Below, in pieces: positions 30,048 through 36,948 of a DNA stretch of 62,411 nucleotides. The DNA is from an uncultured Eubacteriales bacterium (lineage in GTDB: Bacteria; Bacillota; Clostridia; Oscillospirales; Acutalibacteraceae). The stretch is from the NCBI GenBank assembly GCA_934488615.1, contig CAKSSJ010000011.1, forward strand, positions 1 to 62,411, given 5' to 3'. A program made the position numbers and the translations under genes. Numbering within the stretch: the first letter of the stretch is position 1; each line of letters begins with the position of its first letter. The notes under the pieces are model-generated. The model saw only the letters and a list, made by a program, of their open reading frames with translations. It ran no database searches and was not told the DNA's origin.

Positions 30048-30128
30048 TACAAAATATTACTATAAGTGATTATATTCTTGCGAAAAACATATATAATTAT
30101 ATCTATAGGTGTTAAAGGTGGCATGCAG

Positions 30129-30455
30129 ATGGAAGAAAATATGTTTTTGAAAGAAATGGGCAAACGGGTCAGCATAAGACGCAAAAGTCTTGATCTCACT
30201 CAGGAAGCCTTGGCGGAAAAGATGAATGTTTCCATTCAGATGATATCGAACCTTGAGCTTGGCAAAAAGGCGATCCGTCCCGAAAACCTTGCAAAGCTTT
30301 GCGGTATACTGGATATCAGTGCAGACTACCTTTTGACAGGCACGAAAAATTACAATTCGGCAGATACGCTTACACACAAAATACGCTACCTGCCCGATGA
30401 CAAACTCGAACTTGTAAACAGCATTGTTGATCTGTGTCTTAAAGACATAAAATAA
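30129..30455 (+). CDS. XRE-family transcriptional regulator
   Basis: 108 residues. A helix-turn-helix of the XRE/Cro-CI type covers residues 8-63: RVSIRRKSLDLTQEALAEKM, NVSIQMISNLELGKK, and LAKLCGILDISADYLLTG. The tail is helical. It is monocistronic and diverges from the small Cys-rich genes, which it may regulate. The ATG at 30129 has AGGTGG at a good distance; an ATG six bases earlier is too close. A terminator follows. No ligand domain is visible. Confidence 0.88.
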   Translation: MEENMFLKEMGKRVSIRRKSLDLTQEALAEKMNVSIQMISNLELGKKAIRPENLAKLCGILDISADYLLTGTKNYNSADTLTHKIRYLPDDKLELVNSIVDLCLKDIK

Positions 30456-30488
30456 ACTACCGACATGAAATTTTGTCGGTAGTTTTTG
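30454..30488 (+). terminator. Terminator of the XRE gene
   Basis: AAACTACCGACA and TGTCGGTAGTTT stem-loop with TTTTT. It can also serve the convergent gene. Confidence 0.85.
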
Positions 30489-30489
30489 T

Positions 30490-31074
30490 TTATATTCTCT
30501 TTTTCATCAGCCCGTGACGGTTGCAATAAATATAGTTGAAGCCGTGGCCTCTGATTGCGAAGCTTGTTTCGGCGTTGCCCTCGGGATAGAGCTTGACAAG
30601 CTCGAAGCGGTCGGACGTGACATAGGCAACAAACGAGATGTAATGATTTTTCGTCATCTCGTGGTCAATGCTGACATAATATTCATGCTCGATTCGCTCG
30701 ATTTTGATTTCGTGTCCGTCGTCCGCCTCCTCGGCTTCAAGCGCAGGCAAATTCACGCCGCAGCAGCTCACCACCGCTTCCCCGACCGTGCGGACAGCAT
30801 TGCCGCAGACGGGGCAAACATACAGCCTTGAGCGGAGCATATTTGCCGAGACATTGGCATTTATCACCGCTTCGCCCGACATAAGCTCCGCGACCGAAAC
30901 GCCCAGTGCGGCGGCTAACGGCTCAATGAGCGAGATATCGGGCAAGCCCCTTGCAGTCTCCCATTTTGACACCGCCTTCGCCGTTACTCCGATTTTATCT
31001 GCAAGCTCCGATTGTGTAAGCTTCTTCTTTTCACGCAGGCGCTTGATCGCCGCACCCGTTACATAATTATCCAT
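30490..31074 (-). CDS. XRE regulator fused to a zinc ribbon and a superoxide-reductase-like domain
   Basis: 194 residues. Residues 7-62 are an XRE helix-turn-helix (KKKLTQSELADKIGVTAKAV). A Cys4 ribbon follows (C87, C90, C104, C105). Residues 108-194 look like the iron-binding domain of desulfoferrodoxin/superoxide reductase: H138 and H144 six apart in HEMTKNHYISFV, C184 and H187 three apart in CNRHGLM, and further His at 121 and 130. This spacing equals that of the Fe(His)4Cys site in superoxide reductases. It could be a regulator that senses superoxide, oxygen or iron, but this is inferred. The start follows AAGGAGG. Confidence 0.8.
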   Translation of the reverse strand: MDNYVTGAAIKRLREKKKLTQSELADKIGVTAKAVSKWETARGLPDISLIEPLAAALGVSVAELMSGEAVINANVSANMLRSRLYVCPVCGNAVRTVGEAVVSCCGVNLPALEAEEADDGHEIKIERIEHEYYVSIDHEMTKNHYISFVAYVTSDRFELVKLYPEGNAETSFAIRGHGFNYIYCNRHGLMKKRI

Positions 31075-31156
31075 AATCTCTCCTCCTTGGATCTGTCATG
31101 GCTTAATTATAATACGCTTTTTCCGAAAAGCAACCTACGCTGCGTGGAGTTCGGTT

Positions 31157-31474
31157 TTATTTCACCCTCTCGCTCGCCTTTTCATATATATAATACACGG
31201 CGTTTAGGGGAGCAGGCAGGAGGTAGCCTATTGTCTGAACATCCGTCTTCAAATTCTTCGGCGAAGAAAATTTCCTTTCGCCGAGCGTGAAAAATATTTC
31301 CTCGTTTTCCCTTTCGGCGACGATTTTTGCCGTCTTGACTCCCGTTGCCATGTATTCCGTGTTGATTTTTGACACGGCAATTCCCGATGCAACGAGCATC
31401 ACCGCCGTGATCACCGCCGTCACCCCGATGAATGTATCCGTTATTTTTGACAGCTGAGTTTTATAGCTTTTCAT
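31157..31474 (-). CDS. Small single-span membrane protein
   Basis: 105 residues with one hydrophobic segment at about 14-34 (FIGVTAVITAVMLVASGIAV) and a mostly charged C-terminal domain containing KTAKIVAERENEEIFFTLGE. It resembles no family I know. I chose the ATG at 31474 because AAAGGA lies eight bases upstream; the upstream ATG is too close to a site. It lies between an XRE regulator and a divergent Fe-ADH-like gene. Confidence 0.45.
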   Translation of the reverse strand: MKSYKTQLSKITDTFIGVTAVITAVMLVASGIAVSKINTEYMATGVKTAKIVAERENEEIFFTLGERKFSSPKNLKTDVQTIGYLLPAPLNAVYYIYEKASERVK

Positions 31475-31550
31475 TTCGTTTTTTCCTTTCATTATATTTG
31501 GTATTATAATTGGTAAAAATTTTGCGTTTAATCAAAATTTGCAGAATAAA

Positions 31551-31588
31551 ACACTCCTCTTTGAAAATAATAAGTCAAAAAGGAGTGT
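31551..31588 (+). promoter_or_regulatory. Leader hairpin that can mask the ribosome site of the Fe-ADH-like gene
   Basis: ACACTCCT and AGGAGTGT flank 22 bases. The second arm is the ribosome site itself (AAGGAGTGT, then ATG at 31595). Folding would block translation; no T-run follows, so it is not a terminator. Confidence 0.55.
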
Positions 31589-31594
31589 AGCTTT

Positions 31595-32605
31595 ATGCCT
31601 GAAATTTCTCTGCCGCAAAAGGTATTTTTCGGTGACGGTGCCGCCCGAAAATTCGCGCAGTCATACTATGAAAACATATTGATCCTGTCCGATGCCGAGA
31701 CCGTTAAGCAAACGGAATCCCTCGGTTATATTCAGGACTTGCTCGGTGAAAAAACGCCCGATATCAAGCTCTTGGTTACAAAGGATTTTGACGAGCTTTA
31801 CGAAAAATCAATTAAATATATTTCCGAAAACGATCCCGACAGAATCGTTGCCGTCGGCAGTGCGTGGCTCATGGATGCCGCCATGTTTATTTCATATCAA
31901 AGCGGTGTCGATTTTGCCGCCGTGCCGTATTTTTCCTCATGCTCAATGACCGATTTTCCCGAGGCGGATTACCGCACCTATCGTCTCTCCCCCGCCGAGG
32001 TCGTGCTTGACCCCGACCTTGCGATGCAAATAACCTCGGGCACGGTCGCTTACGACGCGATGTCCTGCTTCGCGTATGCGGCAGATGCCGTTATCTCCTG
32101 CGACAATGACGTTATCGCTTCGCTTGCTCTTTCGAGCGCGGCAAGCATTATCAACCATGCCGTCGGCGCGTACAGGGGCAATTTCAAATCAATCGCGCGC
32201 TTGCAGTATGCGATGTACTGCGCTGTTCTCGCTTACAGAAATTCAGCGGACTGCGGCAGCTCGGCGCTCGATGAAATCACGTCTTTCTTTGCAAAGCTCG
32301 GAGTAAAAAAGCAGACTGCCGCGGCAATTTGTGTACCCGATTATCTTGAGCACAACCGCTGTGACGCGCTCGGCGAGCTGGCACACCGCGTCGGACTTTT
32401 CCGCTCGGGCGAGGATATTTCATTTTCGATCGACAGGCTTATTGAAAGGATCAGACGAATTCAAGCCTCTTTAAATATTCCGAGAAGCATCAACGCGATA
32501 TGCTCGGACGCGGAGTTTTATTCCGCTTTCTGCGAGAACACTCACCTGCCCTCCGAGCTTCTTGACACTTGCTTTTACGGCAGTTTTAAATTTATGAAGC
32601 TTTAA
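31595..32605 (+). CDS. Degenerate iron-containing alcohol dehydrogenase homologue
   Basis: 336 residues with the overall layout of the Fe-ADH / dehydroquinate-synthase superfamily: an N-terminal PQKVFFGDGAARKF, a VAVGSAWLMDAAMFIS segment where active members have GGGSxxDxAK, and later helices. The metal ligands are mostly lost: the DALTH-type motif is DAMSC (His to Cys), and the HAMAH motif reads SALDE. The protein is therefore unlikely to be an ordinary Fe-dependent dehydrogenase and may be a binding protein. Its 3' end overlaps the convergent sigE gene by 4 bases. The ribosome site lies in a hairpin (31551-31588). Confidence 0.72.
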   Translation: MPEISLPQKVFFGDGAARKFAQSYYENILILSDAETVKQTESLGYIQDLLGEKTPDIKLLVTKDFDELYEKSIKYISENDPDRIVAVGSAWLMDAAMFISYQSGVDFAAVPYFSSCSMTDFPEADYRTYRLSPAEVVLDPDLAMQITSGTVAYDAMSCFAYAADAVISCDNDVIASLALSSAASIINHAVGAYRGNFKSIARLQYAMYCAVLAYRNSADCGSSALDEITSFFAKLGVKKQTAAAICVPDYLEHNRCDALGELAHRVGLFRSGEDISFSIDRLIERIRRIQASLNIPRSINAICSDAEFYSAFCENTHLPSELLDTCFYGSFKFMKL

Positions 32606-33309
32606 ACAAAGGTCGCTTTCTCAATTTCCTTTTTTAAGGAAGCAATGATTTTCTTTTCAAGCCGTGAAATATAGCTTTGCGAAATTCCGAGAATGTCCGC
32701 GACCTCCTTCTGCGTATGCTCGCGCTGACCGTTCAGCCCGAAGCGCATGGACATTATCGTTCTTTCACGCTCGCCCATTGCGTTTATCGTTCTTAGCAGG
32801 AGACTTTTTTCGTCCTCAAGCTCGATATCGCGGTTGATGAGGTCGGGGTCACTGCCGAGAATGTCGGAAAGCAGCAGCTCATTGCCGTCCCAGTCAACGT
32901 TAAGCGGCTCGTCAATTGAAATTTCGTTGCGCTGTGAGCCTGTTTTGCGAAGGTGCATGAGTATCTCATTCTCGATACAGCGCGAAGCATAGGTCGCAAG
33001 CTTGATATTTTTCTCGGGGCAGAAGGTGTTGACCGCCTTGATAAGACCGATCGTTCCGATCGAAACAAGGTCCTCGATACCTACTCCCGAGCTTTCAAAT
33101 TTTTTCGCTATGTACACCACGAGCCTCAGATTGTGGACTATCAGCTTTTCCCGAACGCTGTTGTTTCCCTTTGCAATCTCCTCCATCACCGCCTGCTCCT
33201 CCTGCTTTGTCAGCGGCGGCGGAAGCGTTTCGGGTCCGTTTACATAATGTATTGTGTTTTCCTGCCTCAGCCGAAGCAGGAGCTTTTTTATTTTTTCTAT
33301 TATCTTCAT
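32602..33309 (-). CDS. sigE: RNA polymerase sporulation sigma factor, pro-sigma-E
   Basis: 235 residues, very close to Bacillus SigE. The N-terminal pro-sequence (MKIIEKIKKLLLRLRQEN) is followed by the processing region and GPETLPPPLTKQEEQ. The core regions are NLRLVVYIAKKFE, IGTIGLIKAVNTF, LATYASRCIENEILMHLR and a C-terminal helix-turn-helix with THTQKEVADILGISQSYIS-type sequence. SigE is activated by SpoIIGA cleavage and directs early mother-cell transcription in sporulation. The start at 33309 follows GGAGTGAACGACC. The 5' part overlaps the apparent end of spoIIGA by 215 bases in another frame. Confidence 0.97.
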   Translation of the reverse strand: MKIIEKIKKLLLRLRQENTIHYVNGPETLPPPLTKQEEQAVMEEIAKGNNSVREKLIVHNLRLVVYIAKKFESSGVGIEDLVSIGTIGLIKAVNTFCPEKNIKLATYASRCIENEILMHLRKTGSQRNEISIDEPLNVDWDGNELLLSDILGSDPDLINRDIELEDEKSLLLRTINAMGERERTIMSMRFGLNGQREHTQKEVADILGISQSYISRLEKKIIASLKKEIEKATFV

Positions 33310-34168
33310 GGTCGTTCACTCCGTCAAACAGTTTTGGGTTGAAAATAAAATCAAATTCACCGCCGCCGAGCCGATTTTTTGTCACGGCGATATAAACTTC
33401 ATCTGTTTTTATTCTCCTATCATTTGAAACGACCTCAACGCTTTTCGGTCTGAAGGACGGCAGAACACCGACGTCCGCGACCGTCTTGCACACTATCAGC
33501 CGCAGATTGGAAGCGTCTGCACATGCCGACGGATTTTCGTAATAATCAATCACGCTCTGCGGCAGAATTCTTATCAGCGTGTCATATTCCCCGACGATCA
33601 CGGGGTAGCCGCTGAAGCTTTCAACGAGCGAATTGCCCGTGTCGCAAAGAGCCGTGCCCGATATCATTCGTTCGCAGTTCGTGACGGTCAGCGTATAGAC
33701 GGAATTTATCGGCGCCTTCCGTGCGATAAGGCGCGAAATCAGGCTGACGATCGCAAAGCACGCGACCGTTGATATCGCCAAGACGGATAGGTTGATGTCG
33801 AAATAAACCGTTCCGTTGTTGTATATCATGCCGACGGGCGCAACCGTTACCCAGAGAACGAGCATTATTCCGCCAAAGGCAAAGGTCACGGCAAGGAACG
33901 TAAAAAAGCAGCGCAAAAAGTGTCGGATATTGCGATAACCGAACGCGGCAAGGACTATCGCCGCACTCACGGCAATCCTCATCGGCAGCTCAAAATAAAT
34001 CGGGATCTCCGGCAGGAAAATTACCAAGCCGTAAGCGCTGCCTATCGCCGCCCCTGCGAGCAAGCGAATATTGGAAATCCTGTTTTTTAAAATCAGTGAC
34101 GAGCAAAGCAGTAATGCATAGTTCACGAACAAATTCACCACGACCAGCACATCGGCATAGACTGTCAT
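33095..34168 (-). CDS. spoIIGA: Sporulation sigma-E processing peptidase SpoIIGA, with a run-on C-terminus
   Basis: The N-terminal half has five to six membrane helices (residues 1-145). The cytosolic part has the aspartic-protease-like active-site motif DTGN (D176) and a domain ending FDFIFNPKLF, where other SpoIIGA proteins stop. Here the frame stays open for 71 further codons into sigE, giving a 357-residue reading. Both other frames have a stop within a few codons of NPKLF, one of them ending six bases before the sigE ATG. So either a real stop has been lost, or a one-base indel in the CCCAAAA run is hidden. The start at 34168 follows GAGGTGGTGAGG. Confidence 0.85.
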   Translation of the reverse strand: MTVYADVLVVVNLFVNYALLLCSSLILKNRISNIRLLAGAAIGSAYGLVIFLPEIPIYFELPMRIAVSAAIVLAAFGYRNIRHFLRCFFTFLAVTFAFGGIMLVLWVTVAPVGMIYNNGTVYFDINLSVLAISTVACFAIVSLISRLIARKAPINSVYTLTVTNCERMISGTALCDTGNSLVESFSGYPVIVGEYDTLIRILPQSVIDYYENPSACADASNLRLIVCKTVADVGVLPSFRPKSVEVVSNDRRIKTDEVYIAVTKNRLGGGEFDFIFNPKLFDGVNDHEDNRKNKKAPASAEAGKHNTLCKRTRNASAAADKAGGAGGDGGDCKGKQQRSGKADSPQSEARGVHSEKI

Positions 34169-34186
34169 CCTCACCACCTCAGGTAA

Positions 34187-34219
34187 ATTATATCCCCTGT
34201 CTGCCGATTTTTTTGTCAC
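34187..34219 (-). promoter_or_regulatory. Possible spoIIG-type promoter with a long spacer
   Basis: Minus strand GTGACA, 21 bases, TATAAT, close before spoIIGA. The Bacillus spoIIG promoter also has an unusually long spacer (22) and depends on Spo0A; a clear Spo0A box is not evident here. Confidence 0.4.
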
Positions 34220-34233
34220 AAAAGCTGTTTGCA

Positions 34234-34269
34234 AAAAAATAAATCGCACAACAAAATGAAGTGCGATTT
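34234..34269 (-). terminator. Terminator of the glycosyltransferase gene
   Basis: AAATCGCAC and GTGCGATTT stem, followed on the minus strand by ATTTTTTTGC. Confidence 0.85.
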
Positions 34270-34285
34270 ATAATACTATCATACA

Positions 34286-35299
34286 TTATTTATATAGAAT
34301 GTATTTGCAAATAAAATGTGCGAGCGGATAAAGCCTTTTTTTGATAAGGAGCGTCACCCACCAGTCAATTGATTTTGACTTGAATTCTCCGATATCGTAA
34401 TCCTCAAAGGATTTCCTTATCATCTCTGAATTGCCGATCCTTTTCAGCAGCTCATATTTATTTTCAACCCCGTTGTAATATATATTTGAAAGAAGAATCG
34501 GAAGATTGCTTTTTAATACAAACTCCGCCAGGTCCCTGTAATACAGACTGTCGTTATCGGAATTTTCAAGAAAGCACTTTCTCCTGAGCTTCCATTGATA
34601 CTCCATTACGAGGTCATAATCTTTAACATACTTTTTCCTTTGCAGGCTGTCCTCCCTCACCCTGTAGGTGTAAGCGGGAATATCAACGGCAACAAGCCTT
34701 TCCGCCTTGAGAAAAGCAAGCGTGTTGAACGGCGAATCCTCTATCATTCGCAGTTTTTCATCAAAGCATATGCCGTTTTTCTCAAGAAAGCTTCGTTTGT
34801 AGATGTTTCTCCAGACAAATATCACAGAGCGCTCTGATGTCGAAACGCAAATTTTTTTCTGTATTTCGTCATGACTGTAGACCTTTTCGGCTTCAAATGC
34901 CGAACGAAAAACGTACTCTTTGCCTTCAGCCTCCCTTAAGGCAAAAAAAGAATTTTGCAGAATATCCGCGTCAAGCTCAACAGCCTTTTGATAAAGCCTT
35001 GCGACAGCATCGGCACCGAAATAATCGTCGCTGTCAAAGAAATAAACATATTCTCCCAGAGCCGCTTCAAGTCCTGTATTTCTTGCTCCTGCAAGACCCT
35101 TGTTCTTTTGATGTATAACCCTTATAATATCGGGATATCGCTTGGCATATTCATCGCATATACGGGGGCAGTTATCGGGCGAAGCGTCGTCAACAAGGAT
35201 AATTTCATAGTCCTCAAAGGTCTGCGCGAGGATGGAATTAATACATTCTTTTATATATTTTTCCACATTATATACGGGAACTATATAGCTAAGCTTCAT
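34286..35299 (-). CDS. Family 2 glycosyltransferase
   Basis: 337 residues. The GT-A fold starts MKLSYIVPVYNVEKYI, with the nucleotide-binding DDASPDN, GLAGARNTGLEAALGEYV and the DxD motif FFDSDD (about residue 100). A later IEDSPFNTLAF fits the ED catalytic-base region. It transfers a sugar from a nucleotide donor to an unknown acceptor and is probably involved in cell-surface polysaccharide or teichoic-type polymer synthesis. The C-terminal 100 residues are helical with no membrane anchor. The ATG at 35299 follows CAGGAGG. It is monocistronic, with a terminator after it. Confidence 0.92.
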   Translation of the reverse strand: MKLSYIVPVYNVEKYIKECINSILAQTFEDYEIILVDDASPDNCPRICDEYAKRYPDIIRVIHQKNKGLAGARNTGLEAALGEYVYFFDSDDYFGADAVARLYQKAVELDADILQNSFFALREAEGKEYVFRSAFEAEKVYSHDEIQKKICVSTSERSVIFVWRNIYKRSFLEKNGICFDEKLRMIEDSPFNTLAFLKAERLVAVDIPAYTYRVREDSLQRKKYVKDYDLVMEYQWKLRRKCFLENSDNDSLYYRDLAEFVLKSNLPILLSNIYYNGVENKYELLKRIGNSEMIRKSFEDYDIGEFKSKSIDWWVTLLIKKRLYPLAHFICKYILYK

Positions 35300-35446
35300 A
35301 ACGATATCCTCCTGCACAGATTGTTTTCGGCGATCTTCAAAGTTTATGACACTACTTTTACATTTTACAATACTTCGCCATTTTTTTCAATGAAATATTC
35401 GTCTTTTTTATCTAAAAAACGAGCGGCAAATTGTACAAAATTACCA

Positions 35447-35474
35447 TTGCTTTTTTATTTAGAAGTGCTATAAT
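35447..35474 (+). promoter_or_regulatory. Promoter of the V-ATPase operon
   Basis: TTGCTT, 16 bases, TATAAT, 36 bases before the first start codon. Confidence 0.6.
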
Positions 35475-35510
35475 GTGTGAATGAATTAACAAGCATAATG
35501 AGGTGAGAGA

Positions 35511-35822
35511 ATGAAAGAGATGCTTCGTGTGATTCTTGATATGGATAAGCAGGCGTGCGAGCGCGTCAAAGAGGCGGAGGCATACCGTGACAGGGAGATT
35601 GCCGAGCTCAGCGAGAAGAAAGCCCGCATCACCGAGGAAGAGAACAGGAAAGCTCTTGATTTCGCCGCAAAGAAGAGTCAGAAGCAGCGTACCGAGGGCG
35701 ATGCCTATCTTGAAAAGGTAAGCGAAAGAAACAAAAAGATCCTCGACGGCATGGAAGCTCTTTACAGCGAGAATGCCGACAAATGGGTTAATGAAATTGT
35801 TGAAAAGGTTACAAGGAACTGA
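35511..35822 (+). CDS. V-type ATPase subunit G/H (peripheral stalk)
   Basis: 103 residues, nearly all charged alpha-helix with heptad spacing: VILDMDKQACERVKEAEAYR, then EKKARITEEENRKALDFAAKK. This is the pattern of the V-ATPase G/H (AhaH/NtpF-like) stalk subunit that pairs with subunit E. It opens the operon, and a short hairpin at 35827-35845 separates it from the next gene. The ATG at 35511 follows GAGGTGAGAGA. The assignment rests on position and coiled-coil character. Confidence 0.75.
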   Translation: MKEMLRVILDMDKQACERVKEAEAYRDREIAELSEKKARITEEENRKALDFAAKKSQKQRTEGDAYLEKVSERNKKILDGMEALYSENADKWVNEIVEKVTRN

Positions 35823-35826
35823 CGGG

Positions 35827-35847
35827 CAATCGGTATTACCGATTGTT
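35827..35847 (+). terminator. Hairpin after the first V-ATPase gene
   Basis: CAATCGGTA, one base, TACCGATTG, then TTTT. It may be a weak attenuator that lets the first gene be made in excess. Confidence 0.5.
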
Positions 35848-35890
35848 TTGTGATATTGTAACTTATTTCAAACGTGTGAGGTGAATTCAA

Positions 35891-36937
35891 ATGGCGGTTT
35901 CTTATGCCGAAAACGCTGTCCTTGCAAAGGCGCACGCTATGTACGGCAAGCGGATAACGCCCGAGAACTACAATGATCTGCTCAACTGCCGTTCGCTCGG
36001 CGAATTTACAAATTATCTTAAAACAAGAACGTATTTCAGCTCCGATTTTGAGGCTCTGCCGACCAACATAGGCTCGGCGCAGATCGAGGAGATACTCAAA
36101 ATGAGCCTTCTGAAAAAGTGTGAAAAGCTTTGCGAATATCAGCTTTCGGCGGGTGAAAATTTCTACCGTTACTTTGTTGTTCAGAACGATATAAGACAGC
36201 TCATGACGATGATTCAGCTTTTGATAATCGGCAAGCCAGAAAGATACCTTTCCTCCCTGCCGCCGTTTTTCAACAGCAGGACCGATATAGACCTTTACGA
36301 GCTGGCAAAGGTGCGAAGCTATTCGGATCTTTTAAAGGCTCTTGAGCACACGGATTATAAAAAAATTCTTGAACGGTACCGCGATAACTATTCCGACGAC
36401 GGAATGTTCATCCTGATCGAAAACGATCTTAATAAATACAGATTCTCTTTTCTTGTTAAATCCATCAAGCTTTCAAAGGATCGGCACAAGAAAAAGGAGA
36501 TTTACGAAATGGTCAATTACAGGCTCGATATGTACACGCTGACAAGAGCCTACCGACTTCTGAATTTCGGCAGTCCTAACAAGATGTTCATTCGCGATTT
36601 CGGCGTTGAGAACTGCACGAATTTCAGCGAAAAGGATCTGACCGCGATTTCCGAAGCAAAGAGCGCAACGGACATCATGAAAATCATCCCCAATACCTAT
36701 TATAAAAAGGATTTTTCAAAGATTGATTTCAAATATATTGAAAACGCGACGCGTGAAATGCTAATGCGTCAGCAGTTGAAGGGCTTCCGTTACTACACGA
36801 ACCCGACTGCTGTCATGCTTTGTTACCTTTTCCTTGCCGAAAACGAGGTGCGTAATCTTATCCACATCGTTGAGGCAATCAAATATAATATCCCATCGGA
36901 TAAAGCACGTTCCGTTCTCATCGGAACAGAAAGTTAG
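35891..36937 (+). CDS. ntpC: V-type ATPase subunit C
   Basis: 348 residues, fully helical, matching archaeal/bacterial-type V-ATPase subunit C (the d-like central stalk cap). Characteristic pieces are ENYNDLLNCRSLGEFTNYLKTRTYF and VVQNDIRQLMTMIQLL; the last helices include LAENEVRNLIHIVEAIKYNI, a family hallmark. It joins the rotor axle to the membrane ring. The start follows GAGGTGAATTCAA. Subunit I follows after 11 bases. Confidence 0.92.
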   Translation: MAVSYAENAVLAKAHAMYGKRITPENYNDLLNCRSLGEFTNYLKTRTYFSSDFEALPTNIGSAQIEEILKMSLLKKCEKLCEYQLSAGENFYRYFVVQNDIRQLMTMIQLLIIGKPERYLSSLPPFFNSRTDIDLYELAKVRSYSDLLKALEHTDYKKILERYRDNYSDDGMFILIENDLNKYRFSFLVKSIKLSKDRHKKKEIYEMVNYRLDMYTLTRAYRLLNFGSPNKMFIRDFGVENCTNFSEKDLTAISEAKSATDIMKIIPNTYYKKDFSKIDFKYIENATREMLMRQQLKGFRYYTNPTAVMLCYLFLAENEVRNLIHIVEAIKYNIPSDKARSVLIGTES

Positions 36938-36948
36938 GAGGCTGTGTT

